A stretch of 64,000 bases of DNA from Viola odorata (taxonomy: Eukaryota; Streptophyta; Magnoliopsida; Malpighiales; Violaceae). The DNA is taken from the NCBI GenBank assembly GCA_963691705.1, contig OY829542.1, positions 40,917,105-40,981,104 on the forward strand. The letters are read 5' to 3'. Shown in pieces: positions 34,405 to 47,200 of the stretch; the stretch's first letter is position 1, and each line of letters starts with the position of its first letter. The notes beneath the pieces are model-generated. The model made no database searches, had not been told where the DNA came from, and was given only the letters and a program-made list of their open reading frames with translations. The translations under genes and the position numbers were made by a program.

Positions 34405-35098
34405 ATGCAAATAAACAATAAAAAATAACTTTGCTCTTTTGTGAGCTGATCCAATAAAAACAAAGGTAGTCATGGTCTATTGGTCGAGTCTATCACTTAA
34501 ACGCTATAAAAATCTCACATATGTGAGCTTTAACTATTGACCCCGCCATTTATATGAATGCACATGTGAATAATTGTCCTTCACTTTATTTTACAACACA
34601 CCCATCCTAGTATTTTTCCAAAAATAAAGAATTTTAGGGCGTGTTTAGGAACGGGATATCTCTCCCTTTTCCTTTTCTAATTTTCTGCAAAATCTATATT
34701 TTTCCTTCCCAGTGGAAAATTGAACATTGTGTTCATTGCAGCTTAAATGTGAAATTTTCTAACTATAAAAAACTAGACAAATATAGGGTAAGACTTCTAT
34801 CAAGTAGGTGGTGTGCGTTGAGTAGAAAGAGATTGCAGGCTATAAACACACATGCAACTCCACCTTGCCACGACGTTGCAATCCCAAATCACTATTCTAC
34901 CTATCAAACACAGATTAAGCAAACAAAATTTGGTCTTTCATAAAACTTGCAAAAGAAGATGATTGGTCTATTATAGTCACCAAATGTGCAAAAAATTGTT
35001 TATGTTTCGTGGAAGAAGAGACTTCTAGCCCAGCAAGTTCTTCGAAATCAACACCATGGATAAAGCAATAGTTTTTAGCAATATCCATAATAAAAATT
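34405..35098. other. Intergenic spacer, no gene recognised
   Basis: A stretch at 34467-34500 (TGGTCTATTGGTCGAGTCTA) looks faintly tRNA-derived. A frame at 34641-34943 has no recognisable features. I see nothing else. Confidence 0.5.
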
Positions 35099-35300
35099 AG
35101 GGTAATAGTTTTTGGACCCTTAGATTATCTGAAAAAAGCAAAAACCTCCCATGACTTCTATTTGTGTCATTTTTCCTCCCTTAAAGTGTTATTTCCATGC
35201 GACTTGCAGTTTTGGTCAATAAATGACCGGTTGACCCCATTCAAAATTGTTAGCCAAAAACTAAAACTAAAAACATATTAAAAAAATGAATACGAGCGGG
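35099..35300 (+). repeat. Probable left terminal repeat of a MuDR-like element
   Basis: It starts AGGGTAATAGTTTTTGG and keeps the same layout as the terminal repeats of the Mutator-like element at 25439 (CAAAAACCTCCC, then TTCCTCCC, then TGACCGGTTGACCCC). It precedes a GRF-type ORF. The matching right repeat was not found before the Tat element. Confidence 0.4.
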
Positions 35301-35566
35301 AGATTTCCCACATTTTGATAAATAATTACTTAATATCTGAAATAATATGTAAAATATATAAATCTTATCACCACTATTACCAGAACCCTAGACTAGAAGA
35401 AAAAAATGGAAAGAGAAGAGAAGAAAGGAACGACCCTAACCCTAGAACTTGAGAATCAAACAACTACATAATTTCGGTAGAGATTCATTACATTGATTGA
35501 AGCGTTTGATAGAAATTGAAGATTGGGGTTTGGATCTGGTGCTATTTCATCTTCATCTTCTACACC

Positions 35567-36010
35567 ATGTCTTCTTCAAGCTACAATCCATTTTCAACCC
35601 AAGGAGTCGGCAGAGGAGGATCTGAAGAACCCTACCCAAGATTCAAGGACAGAGAATGTAAGTGTGGGATAAGAACTACTGTTAAAATCTCTGAATTCAC
35701 GCTTAATCATGGGAGGTTGTACTATAAATGTGTGAATGATGCGTGTGAGTTCTGGTCATGGTGTCACGTGCGAGAAGGTGGTGTGAGGACCGATTTTCGT
35801 GAAGAAGATAACAATTTGGTTGAGATGAAGGAAGAGATTATAGATGGAGTGAAGGGGGAAGTTGAGAAGCTTCAAAGAGAGCTGATGGAGTGTGTTGGTA
35901 CGATTTGTCAGAAACCTAGAACTTTATCTTGTGTGTATATGGGCACCTGCTTTGCAATTTTTCTGCAGATTTTGTCCATGGCTCTTGTGTGTGTTAGTTG
36001 TAATAAATAA
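35567..36010 (+). CDS. GRF-type zinc-finger protein of a MuDR-like element
   Basis: The protein has 147 residues from MSSSSYNPFSTQG. A GRF zinc finger at residues ~27-66 has CKCGIRTTVKISEF, then LYYKC, then CEFWSWC. A short coiled coil (EMKEEIIDGVKGEVEKLQRE) and a hydrophobic segment (FAIFLQILSMALVCV) near the C-terminus follow. GRF fingers bind nucleic acid in known proteins, and small GRF proteins are common in plant mobile DNA. It is convergent with the MURA-type transposase, as mudrB is with mudrA in maize MuDR. An upstream in-frame ATG (35516) is possible, but MSSSS is the usual kind of start. A solo LTR begins nine bases after the stop. Confidence 0.7.
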   Translation: MSSSSYNPFSTQGVGRGGSEEPYPRFKDRECKCGIRTTVKISEFTLNHGRLYYKCVNDACEFWSWCHVREGGVRTDFREEDNNLVEMKEEIIDGVKGEVEKLQRELMECVGTICQKPRTLSCVYMGTCFAIFLQILSMALVCVSCNK

Positions 36011-36018
36011 TGAATTAG

Positions 36019-36829
36019 TGATACGGTCACAGTTCTCCATTAAAAGGATGATGGAGTTGGAGCAGCGAGTAGGAGGGATTGATGGTGAGAGATCTATGAG
36101 AGATTAATCTCTCGAGAAGGATCTAGTTCAAGATGGAAGATGACACGTTTGACACAAGGAGAAAGGGAAGACGCAATCACATAAACATCGACACACACAA
36201 ATGCGGAAAGAGTAACTTAATCGTGAGGATTAAGGTTCTTATTCTTGGCCTTTTGATGTTGGAATTCATAAATAAATGTGCAACACAAATATGACACAAC
36301 AAAGTAGAAATTTTTGATATTTTTACTTGACTCAAATCAATGGCTTTCCAAACCAAATAGATGAGCACCAAGAGAGCTTATAATGAGAGTTAGGAGGCTA
36401 AAGTACTCAACTAAGTTTCATCAAAATACAAGCTAAGTTTACAAAATGAAGGGAAAGAGCTATTTATACAATGTCTGGAGGGTTGTTCTTCAAAATGGCC
36501 GAAATTGTCATTTGGGGCAGTGGTTAACGGTATGCCGTTAGTGGCTTAACGACATACAGTTAAGCACTGGTTCTCCATGCCCAATTGATGGCTGAGGCAG
36601 AAGGTATGCCGCTAGAGGCTTGACGGCATACCGTTAAAAACCGTCTTCTCATGTGACTTCATGGCTTGCAAGGACATTGATCATCCGTCGCTCTTCTTCT
36701 TCTTCCCACGCCATGTGCTTGGTGAATTTCTACTATATAAACACCACTAATTGTTCTTGAATGGCTTTTTCCCGTGTCCTTGTCATTGGTCCTTTGGGTA
36801 CGGGTAGCTCCTCGTCCATGCTCGTATCA
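36019..36829 (-). mobile_element. Solo LTR (or terminal-repeat miniature) of a Gypsy-type element
   Basis: The 811-base unit has ends TGATACG and CGTATCA and a perfect five-base duplication ATTAG (36014-36018 and 36830-36834). On the minus strand it starts with a stretch encoding GPMTRTREKAIQEQL, a phrase like those near the C-terminus of plant Gypsy polyproteins. A TATA box lies downstream (GTATAAATAGC, ~36465). It contains perfect and near-perfect palindromes around TAACGGTATGCCGTTA (36525-36540). No internal coding domain or second LTR is present. Confidence 0.75.
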
Positions 36830-36834
36830 ATTAG

Positions 36835-37429
36835 TATATTTGTTTGGGTGGGGTTGTATATTTCTAGCATTCAAGTCGTGAATTTGAAATTTGTCAATGA
36901 CAATTTGTATGAATGAGTGAATGAAACTTTATTGTTAACTGATCTTGGAAATTGTACATAACTAGCTATAATCAAACAATGCATTATTGACTATTTAACA
37001 CTGATTTAAAAGAGCAATTGCAATTGGTTATTAACACCCAAAAAAAAATTATACAAATTTATGTGAAACCCAAAAAGAGCAATTGTATTTAACTGCTAAC
37101 CATTGCAGAAGAATTACATATGGTATCATACTATATTGTCATTCAAAACCCAAAAATTGACCCCTTTCTACATGGAATAATGTCACTCTATACTGTTGTT
37201 ATCCAAAACCCAAAACTTGACCCCTTTCTACATGCTAGTCTAGAAGACATATCTCTATATTGGTATCAAATCAAAGCCAAAAGAGGTACTTAGGTACCTA
37301 TAAGTTCATCGCCACATCAATATCCCATATCTCAATACATACAATGGTATGAGTTAAAATCCAAAAAAACATCCAAAAAGTGACACTACATCGGAAAATG
37401 ACAACACTTTAGTGAAAACACTTCACTAA
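36835..37429. other. Spacer between GRF gene and transposase, with small direct repeats
   Basis: A unit containing CCAAAACCCAAAA and TTGACCCCTTTCTACATG occurs at ~37140 and ~37200, and AAAGAGCAATTG occurs twice near 37010 and 37074. It is probably the intergenic part of the MuDR-like element where the two convergent genes end. Confidence 0.45.
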
Positions 37430-40400
37430 GGCACCTATATCTTCTTGTTCTTGCTCTGAGAGGGTTGCTTGTATTGGTTGTTGCTGCTCTTCGAAGCTGG
37501 TATGTCTTTGGTGGTGGTATTCTTAGGTGGTTTCCTATACTCGGTGGTGCTGCTTTAGGAAGGTGGCCAGTTTTGGCTTGATTGAGAGGGTTGTACAAGA
37601 ACTGATGGTGTTGTTTTTGGTCTTGGTGGGATGTTCATGTCACTTCTTAGAGGTTGAGTGACATGTGTTGGAGTCTGCAAACAGTTAAAATCAGAGGAAT
37701 TAACACTCAATCAACTAATAGGTACTATAACTTGAATGAACGAATACATCATCTCTGATGTGTTGAGAAGTCCAGGGGATTTGAATATCCTTCTCTTCTT
37801 TCTTTAAGTGGTCGGCTCAGCCACTTTTCTTTGTACATGTTGTGCTATGGATGGGATGACCAGTGCTGGCCTAGATGACATCCCAACTGTATCACTAGAA
37901 AATGCATTTCCCTTCATGTTGAAATTTATAGATTAGCAATGCACGCATTATAAAAAAATCCTACCAACAATAAATTAAGTACTATAATTATTGTATGCCT
38001 AAACAACTAACCTACTCTGGACTATCATTTTCTTGCTGTGTATTGGCATTTTCCCTTGTGCTAGTCCTTTCCCCACTACTAGAAACATTGCCTTTAGACT
38101 TTGACCTTGTATGTATGACTCTTTCAGTTGGCACATTTGTCTCATCCTCCTGCTCAGCCCTTACACCATTTTCCTATAGTGAAACAAGTAATAAGATGTG
38201 GTCATTATAAACTATACAGGAAAAATACAATATATATAAGAAAACAACCAACTCACATGTTCTACTATCTATGGGGAAGTTTTCCTTTTTTTCTTCAAGG
38301 GAGATAGGTTAGGTCTCATAGGTAGTGGACATGTCATAGTGTTGTGCCCTTTCTCTTTACAATTCATGCATGACATTCTCAACCCAACTCTCCTAATTCT
38401 ATTTGGAATAGGTGGGCCAACCTCTCCTGCCTCCCTCCTCCTCTTTGTCTTAGGTCTTCCACTCTGCTTTGTATGTGTTGGAGGAATAACATTATTGTGT
38501 CCTTCAACAATAGGCCACTCTTGTCGATCTGGAACAAGCAATATACTCCTCCCATACATTGACAAGTATGTGCTGTTTATGTATGCAGGATCAATGTAAT
38601 TAAAGGGTTTCCCTTTCAAGTATATTATGGCAGCCACTGCATGGCTACAAGGCACCCAGTGAGGTCCCATTTTCTGCAAGTAGTCTTTGTTTCCAGGTTA
38701 TAGTTCTTTCTATCTTCATGTATATGGACCACCTCAAACATCTTCTCTTGGGTAGCAAGATACACAGAATAAGTTTGTGCCTCTAATACTATCTTGTCTA
38801 GAATGGTATACCACTTTGGACAAAGAGTTCCACCATAAAGTAGCATACCCTGGTACTTTTTGTGGAATCTTCTCATGAGTAGGTGATGATGGGTTTTCTC
38901 CTGGCTTTCTTGACAAATAAAGCATATTAACCACACTTTTTTTATCAAGTAAGACTTACTTAATATAAATTAATCAAGAAATATTTACTTAATATAAATT
39001 AATTGAGGAAGACTTACTTTATATAATAATTGAAGATCTTTGACAAATTGTTAAGTAGCAGATCACCCTTCACCCAAGGATTGAAGGCATGCCTGGACCA
39101 TCTCTGTGTAGGTATTTTCATTAAATAGTTATAAGCAGCAATACTCTCCCCTTTTATCCTATCCATATGGCACTTGAACTTGGAAACTGTGTATGATCTG
39201 GTAGCAGCACATAATTCATCCTTCATAAATTGTCCTCCCCACTCTGATTTGAAATTAACCCAGACATGTCTCACACAGTATCTATGATCAACATCTTTAA
39301 GCATAGTATTAAAAATCTCTTGTAGACCCTATTCATAGATGAAAGTTAAAGTAAGTCAAACAGAGCAAATATTAGATATATCAATACCAACAACAAAAGT
39401 TAAAAGAACAAACACTACCTTTTGACTGCCAGACATGATGCACCAGTTATGTAGTAGGCCAATGTCATCTTGCAGTCTTTGAAGAAACCATAACCAGTTT
39501 GCTTTACACTCTAAGTCTACTATATCCCATGCAATAGGAAAGATGTTATCATTAACATCTTTTCCTATTGCTGATAATAGGTGTCCTTTGTAAGTCTCTT
39601 TTAGATGGCAATCATCAATACCAAAGAATGGTCTACACCCTACCAAGCATCCAAATTTACATGCTACAAGGCACATATACATCACTTAGAGCAGTTATTA
39701 TGACTGCGCTTCCAGGATTGGACTGCCTGATAGGCTCAGTATAATTCTACAGTAGACTATATTGCTCAGCTTCTTCACCCTCAATCATAACCTTTGCTAT
39801 TCCTTTAGCCCTCATCATCTTATGCATTGACACTGTAATGTTTGTCTCTCTATTGATTCTCCCTTATAAAATTTTCAAATCAAGCTCTATGTTCTCTTTG
39901 AAGTCTGTCGGGTATTTACTGGCAACCCATTTAGCACTTGCTTTACTGTGGCGTTGGACCTTCCAGTAGTAGTGAACATTGCTGTACGACTTGATCTGGA
40001 AACTATTCCTATCAGGTGTTGGTGAAGCATATATTCTCCAACCATATTTTTCAATGCAATAGGTTGTAATCCTAGTTTTTTCATTCTTGAAGAATTTGTA
40101 GTCATGTCCTTGCTGCAGAAAAAATTCCTTCAAAGCTTCCCTAAACACATCAGGCGTTGAAAACTTCATACCGACACCTAACGTAATTGTTCCCTTCATA
40201 TCTATACTTTCATTGAATTTTGAATACTCTCTTTCCTTTGTCTTTGTCTCCTTATCAGAATCTAACCCCCTAGGACTTCTTAGAACATCATCAGTCTCAT
40301 ATTCTAACTCAACTTCATCTACTCCCACTTCTCTATCTACCACTAGAATCCCCTTGGGTCCTGCACTTGTTGATGTTGATGCTTGCTCCATGTAGTTCGG

Positions 40401-40847
40401 CCTTACTGCAAACGATGACACATCAATGTCCCCTACATCTTCATCAAATAGATCTCCTGAGTCCTTATCGTCAGAAATAGAGATGTTAGTCAAGTTTTCA
40501 GACTCGTCACTATTGCTACCACCTCTTTTTTTGTAATCCTAATCTTCACTGTCCTCACCATACTCACAATCTCCATTTGCTCCAACATCATTTTCCTTTG
40601 GTTCTTTCCCTTTATTAACAGTACCATTAACCTCCTCCTCAATCTTAACTTCCTCATTTCCTATAACATCATCACCTTCGTCCCCATTCCCCACATTAGA
40701 GTCACCACTATCACTCTCAACTAATACAAGTTCTTCCTCCACAATCCTCACACTATTCTGACCAAGACCATTGCCGTCCTTCATTGCATCCAAATTCATG
40801 TGATTCTTAGCTTCAACTTCACCATATGTCAACAACAGTCTTTCCAT
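37430..40847 (-). pseudogene. MURA-type (MuDR) transposase, degenerate
   Basis: Read on the minus strand: acidic N-terminus (40847-40200), MuDR DNA-binding domain (TPDVFREALKEFFLQQGHDY and the Cys-containing region after it, ~40180-39870), DDE domain (FFGIDDCHLKETYKG and NIFPIAWDIVDLECKANWLW, 39640-39480), an intron (39418-39329), HRYCVRHVWVNFK (~39285), a SWIM finger (TCRKWDLTG then PCSHAVAAI, ~38690-38630) and a CCHC knuckle (CMNCKEKGHNTMTC, ~38380). A Pro/Gln-rich tail extends towards 37430. Stops at 40539 and 39864 and a one-base loss inside the SWIM motif (~38655) show that it is dead. Known relatives move Mutator elements. Confidence 0.85.
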
Positions 40848-40849
40848 TT

Positions 40850-41753
40850 TGTCTCAAACCCCAGACTCACTACCCTTTGAAGGACCTGGAACTTCTTCCT
40901 CACTAGAGTCCAACATCACTTCAAGATAGGCGTGTTGATCATATGTTCTACATACACTTCTTAGGTGTCTTCGCTAGATATCAATATCTCATTCACGACT
41001 TCCCTCATGTGTTTACCATCCCTCAAAGCCCTCAGACCAGTCTCCATTTCTTCCCAAGGGTATTTACACACATAATGAAGTGCATTGATATGGCCAAATC
41101 TTCTACATCAATATAAAAATTAGAGACCTCGCAATTGACATACTGAAATTTTAGGACTAAAATCAAAACTCCACCCATGAATATTTTCACATTAAGAAAC
41201 ATCTCGTGATCAGTATATGAAAACCTTGATTAATAAACAAACAATTAAAAGTACAAATTCTAAAGAGCTTGAATTTAATTACTCTAATAAATATGTGTTC
41301 ATGTGCCAATCCCTAAACCCTAAATGCTATAGTAAATATTATGTCTGTAAAGGAGAGAACCACAAGTTTTTTTTAGAAAATTTTAAGTTTTTGTTTATAC
41401 AATTTTCTTCATCGTGTGAAAACAATAGGACGGCCACCCAAAAGGAATATTCTTTATTACACCACACAGTGGATTAAACAAAAGAAATAGGACTTATATG
41501 ACGTGTAACAAGACATCTTTGTACAAGAAAGATGACGAAAGCAGATGGGATATATAGCCATCTTTGTTTATTTATTCAAAAACCTTCCAAACCCTAATTT
41601 ATTACCAGACCAACATACAAAATGAGGTCTTCTCCATCGCTCTGACTTGGCTTGACTTATCATTTTCTTCTTACTAGTTTGACTCTATTTAGCATGTATT
41701 TATTATTTTCTCAATATATTTTTATGGATAACCTAAAAGGAATAAATTAATAT
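40850..41753. other. Spacer between MURA and the Tat element
   Basis: No gene is seen. It probably includes the 5' region of the MuDR-like element. Its right terminal repeat was not found here or in 57992-58633, the sequence on the far side of the Tat insertion. Confidence 0.5.
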
Positions 41754-42245
41754 TGATAACAATTAAGGCTACCCCAAGGGTATTATCGTCCTTGTATCAT
41801 TGCAAAGGCCGGAATCCTACCGCACCAGCTAGGGGTCAGCCGAGGGAGGTTGACTCCCTTTAGCCAGCAAGGAGCTCTGGGATGGTCGACATTAGCAGGG
41901 GGGGGGTCTTACGCGTCATCCACCTGCTCGCATGACGCTATCCCATCCCAGGACAGCTATGACGTCACTGGAAGTTGTCGCCTATGATGTCACGTGAGGC
42001 GTTATCTCCCCCGATAACGCCTTCCACTAAAATTAACTCCCTCGTACGGCCTATAAATACCCCACCATTTAAAACGCAAGGTAAGCCTAAGATCGCTATT
42101 GGAACCTCTACTACTAACTTAGGCATCAGAGTGTCTATGCCGGAGTCCTCCCTCCGGCACTTTGCAGGTACATTCAATGGCAACCACAGTGACTCTGATC
42201 GGCCCCACCTCCACTTCCGACTCCCCATAACTTCGAATCTTATCA
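41754..42245 (+). mobile_element. 5' LTR of the Tat element
   Basis: It opens TGATAACAATTAAGG and ends GAATCTTATCA (492 bases). The promoter TATAAATA lies at 42052-42059. It is related to the 3' LTR throughout but differs by many substitutions and a 16-base indel near 42105, so the insertion is not recent. Confidence 0.92.
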
Positions 42246-42544
42246 AATTGGTGCTTTTATTGAGAGCTTTGGTTGATTAAGTGAGCATCCTTGACAGCCA
42301 AGCTCCATTTTTCCTGGGAAGATCGGACCAAACTTAGCTTCTGACTCGGAGTCTACTCCGCCTCCATCTTCCAACATTCCCTTTGCGATCCGTAGGTGAC
42401 TTTTTCCTTTCACCACCGCTGATGGGTCTACTATAATGCAAGAAATCAGTCGAGAGTCTTTAGATCTCTCCTTTAGAATGGTAGGAGGAACACCTTCCTC
42501 CCAGATAAGCATTCCCTTGCCCCAGACGGGAGGATCCAGTTCTT
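42246..42544 (+). other. Leader of the Tat element
   Basis: The probable primer site at 42247-42266 (TTGGTGCTTTTATTGAGAGC) resembles those of other Tat elements. The remainder is an untranslated leader up to the gag frame. Nothing else is recognised. Confidence 0.5.
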
Positions 42545-44254
42545 ATGCTCCTCCTTCTAGGGGACTCACGCTTAGCGAGTGAAATATCTGCCCTTCGTGC
42601 TCGACTGGATTACTTGACTGAGCTGGCCGCGAGGATCACGCCAGATGCTTCTGGGTCGAGTATTCCTCCCCAGGTTATTTTTACACCATCCATTGTCGCC
42701 GAACGACCCTTATCGTCTTTACAACCCAGGAGTGTTACGTTAACTATGCCTGCGACGGATACCCCAATTAGCTTTGTGCAACTCGACCAGGGACAGGTAG
42801 AGTCTTATGTGCCGCAAGTGCCGCAATTTCCCATCCCTCAAGGAGAAAGGTGGCTCGACGAACACAAAGACCGTTGGGACGGTCGGCGAGAAGAAGTGAA
42901 TAGGAATGTATCCCTTGAGCGTAGCGAAAGATCCAGCAGTAGAAGACATCGAACCCGCTCACCCGGGAGTCGCAGTCAGTCCCCTCAGAGACGTCACACT
43001 CCAGATCCGCGTAGTCGAAGGCGTCATCTGGAAGTGTCACCCCCTCGTCATACGCGTGAAATCCTTGACGATACTTCAGGTCACCCATTTAGTCATCGGG
43101 TGAGGTGTCATAGGGTCAGTCGGCATGTGAAACTTCCTACAGAGTCATACGATGGTACGAGAGATCCCATTTCTCATCTCAACAAGGTGAAGGACTTCGT
43201 ACAATTCCAGACCCATAGTGATGCAGCCTTGTGTCAAATATTTGTCATGACGTTGTCAGGGGTTGCCCGCCTCTGGTTTGAGGGTCTTCCCGGTAGATCT
43301 ATTGATAGCTTCCCATAGTTGGAATCTAAGTTTCGAAGTCGATTCAGCACTGCGGTCCCCATCAGGAAATCTGTCGCGGCCTTATTTGATATGCACCGAA
43401 AGCCTCAGGAATCTTTGAGAGATTTCCTTAGTCGTTTTGACTTGGAAATGTCATTAACACCCGGCGTTACTGTGGACTTCGCCGTAGAAGCCTTGAAGCA
43501 GAACTGCCGTTACGGGAAATTAAGAGACACGTTGATGGTAGACCCTCCAGCGACTTTAGGCACGTTAAGGCTGAAGGCCCACAACTATGCAAGAATGAAA
43601 GAAGAAGAAAATAGGGACAGAGCCCAGAACGTGTTACAAGACGCACCTCAAATCCCTAACGCTCCTACCACCACCATTTCGGAGGATCACTTTATTGACG
43701 AATACACACAATGAAAGGATCACATTCTTAAGGCCTCTAGCCGGCGAAGAGGCAACTCCTCAAAAGGAAAGTCTGGCAATTCTCCTACTCGACGACAAGG
43801 AGATCCTCCCAAAGGTCGAATTTACGACCCAGACCTCCCTTCCCTCATTTTACCAAGAGCGGAGATATTAGCGATTGTGGAACAACGGAATCTACCCATT
43901 AGTTACCCCGCCCCCGTTAAGCCTGGGGTAATCATGGGAGGAAGAGAAAACGCTTTTTGTAAGTTTCACAAAGCTAAGGGACACTCTACAGAAGTGTGCA
44001 GAGAATTGAAGCTGGCGATAGAACGTCTAGTAGAGGAAGGGTATCTCGGAGAATTCGCCACTAAGACCAGAGAGGAAGCTAAGAACAATCCTGCGGGCAG
44101 AGCCGCTGATAACAGACCAGCTCCCCCTCGTGTTCCAGGAAATAACGCTATCCCCGCCGGAAGAGGTAGAGAGACACTCATGGTGGATGATGATGAGGTC
44201 CCTATCATCAACATCATAGCCGGAGGCACCCCCTACCTAGATGAACCTGCGTAG
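42545..44254 (+). pseudogene. Tat gag
   Basis: A single frame is broken by stops at 43316-43318 and 43712-43714. An Arg/Ser-rich basic stretch (~42915-43050) is followed by the retrotransposon gag core (LPTESYDGTRDPISHLNKVK, then VARLWFEGLPG, then FRSRFSTAVPIRKS and ESLRDFLSRF). Later comes the C-x2-H...C motif CKFHKAKGHSTEVC (~43960-44000). The product normally forms the virus-like particle shell. The first stop probably arose from CAG. Confidence 0.85.
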
Positions 44255-44268
44255 TTAACTCCGAGATA

Positions 44269-47200
44269 GTGAAAAGCGAAGCGATAGGCGCTTTGGACAG
44301 GATGGTGCTGTCTTTTTTCGAAGAGGACAAGAAAGGCGTCATTTATCCATATAACGATGCATTAGTGGTTACACCTGTTATCGCTAATCACGGGGTTAGA
44401 AGAACCCTCGTGGACAACGGAAGTGCCATGAACTTATTTTCACTAGAAGCCTATAATCTTATGAAGCGCCCCGACAACGAGTTGACGCCCTGCAAGAAAC
44501 CAATAATTGGGGTGAACGGGGTCGCGATCCCAGTAACTAGGGTAACCACCTTGCCCATATACTTCAGAGAGGATACCTCCAAGCGATCAGAGGAGCTGCT
44601 ATTCCTGGTCGTGGACCTAAATCTGCCCTATAACGCTATTCTGGGGAGACCTTTCCTCAACCGCTTCGGAGCAGCGATATCGCAGAAACATTTGAGGATG
44701 AAATATCCCTCTTGGGATGGAGTAGTCTCAATAAAAGGAAATCAGAAATTGGCGGACGAGTGTTACCTCCTCATGAACCAGAAGAGTTGTGATAGGTACG
44801 TCTGTGTAACGGTAGATCCGTACGAACAAAATGATGAGAAACAAATTCAGCCATTAGACAAAATGGTACCCGTGCCGGTTAACGGGATTGACGGAGCAAG
44901 CTTCCTGGTTAGTGAAAAGCTTAGCCCTATGGAAAACCTTCAGCTAGCTCGGCTGTAGCACAAGTGTAAAGGAGAATTCGCATAGAGGCCCGCGGACATG
45001 CCAGGTATCTCTCGAGAGGTGGCAGAACACTGACTCAATGTTGACTCCAACGTCAAGCCAATCCAGCAGAAGCGACTCTGCAGAGAAAGCGTCAGCTGTC
45101 GAGAAGGAGGTGATCAAACTCCTAGACGCCGGCTTCATCCGAGAAGTTCAATACCCGACCTGGCTAGCCAACCCAGTTCTTGTCCCCAAGCCCAACAGAG
45201 ATTGACGTATGTGCATCGATTTTACTGACTTAAATGATGCCTGTCCCAAAGATTGCTATCCTCTTCCTCGAATTGATCAGCTGGTCGATCAGACTACGGG
45301 GTACGCCTATCTAAGCTCTCTAGACGCCAATTCGGGATATCATCAAATCCCTATGGCCGTTGAGGATGAAAAAAAACCGCTTTCATCACATCGAAAGCTA
45401 CTTACTGTTATATGACAATGCCGTTTGGGCTGAAGAATGCTGGAGCTACCTGTCAACGAATAGCAAACAAGGACTTTGAAAAGCAAATTGGAAGAAACGT
45501 GGAAGCGTATGTTGACGATATACTGGTTAAGAGCCGAAGTTTCCAGGGCCATTTGAATGACTTAGAAGTAGTCTTCCGCGTAATGAGGAAATATCAAACG
45601 AAGTTGAATCCCCGTAAATGCATGTTCGCGTTTCTGACGGGAATTTTTTTGGCCTATGTGGTTAGCCGAAAAGGCATCCAGCCCAACCCCTCAAAGGTCA
45701 AAGCCATCCAGGATATGATACCTCCTCGAACTGTCAAGGAGGTGCAAAGGTTGACCGGGCGCATTATTACCCTAGGGCGGTTTATCTCTAAGCAGGGCGA
45801 GAGATGTCTGCCCTTTTTTAAGGTCATACGTAAAAAAGCTCCTTTCGGATGGACAACGGAATGCGAAGAGGCGTTCATGGGCCTGAAAGCTTATTTATCG
45901 TCCGACCTGGTGCTGACAAGGCCAGAACCGGGCGATACCCTATACCTATACCTCGGCATTACAGACGAAGTGGTTAGCGCCGTCCTCGTTTGAGACGACA
46001 ACCATCTACATCACCCTGTCTATTTTGTGAGTCACATCTTGAAAGATGCCGAGCTACAATATGCTCGCATTGAAAAAATAGCATTTGTACTGGTTCAGGC
46101 CACGCGGAAGATGGATAGATACTTCCAAGCCCATCCCGTTATCGTACTCACTGACCAGCCGTTGAAAAGGATATTCCAGAAGCCTGAGTCTTTAGGAAGG
46201 ATGCTGATTTGGGCCATCGAACTCGAGCAATACGGGTTGCGGTACAAAAATCGTCCCTCCGTGAAAGCCCAGGTCCTAGTAGACTTCATAGCCGAGTGTA
46301 CCTTTACAGAAGACCCATTAACGGACCTGCCGGAAGAGGAAAGAGAGGACCTGGACCTCCCGTTTCCTCAAACCTACATTGACTTGTGGGTTGTTCATGT
46401 GGATGGAGCCAAGAACCAAGAACTAGCGGGAGCCAGGATCTTCATGATCGGGCCACATGATATGCAGATTCTGCACGCCATCAGAATACTGTAACCGTTG
46501 TCCAATAATGCGTCAGAATATGAGGCGCTACTAGCTGGTCTCAGAATAGGAAGAAACTTTTCCACCAAGGCCATACATGATACGGGAATGATGGGAGACT
46601 TGCAATTAAAAATTTGTGGAGATTTCAAACTGATAATAGACTAAGTCTTGGGACACTCTCAGGCTAGAGAGCCCATCATGGTTCAGTACCTCGCTAAGGT
46701 GAAACGCGAACTGTTGGAAATAAAGAAAAGCGGCATGCGGGTCAGCTTTGAACACATTCCCCGAGAGGATAACGTTGAAGAGGACGGCTTGGCCAAACTC
46801 ACTGCAAATCTAGACGCGTCCATACCCAAGGGTGTATACTACAGAGAGATATCGGTTCCCTCCTCCATGGAAGAGCAAACGTCGCTTTGCGTGGAAGAAA
46901 TTGAAAATGACTAGCGAATCCCCGTGATAAAATACTTGAAACATGAGGAATTACCTTCGGATAACACCGGGAGAAAGAAGGTGCTAAAACAAGCAGCAAG
47001 GTGTACATATTATGATGGAGAGCTGATCCGGAGATGCTTCTCTCACCCGGCGGCCAAGTGTATAACGAAACAAGAAGGCCTTCAGACTTTGCGAGAAATC
47101 CATGAAGGAATATGTGGTATGCACGCATCAGGTGGCACCTTAGCCGCGCAAGTTTTTAGGTCTGGATTCTACTGGCCTACCATTCGAAGAGACTGCCACA

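Noticed and set aside
34467..34560. Possible tRNA-derived SINE
   Set aside because: The box A resemblance is weak and box B is not convincing. There is no poly-A or T tail and no second copy in the window.
37995..38210. Plus-strand ORF resembling a small membrane protein
   Set aside because: It is the antisense of the Ser/Glu-rich C-terminal part of the MURA transposase.
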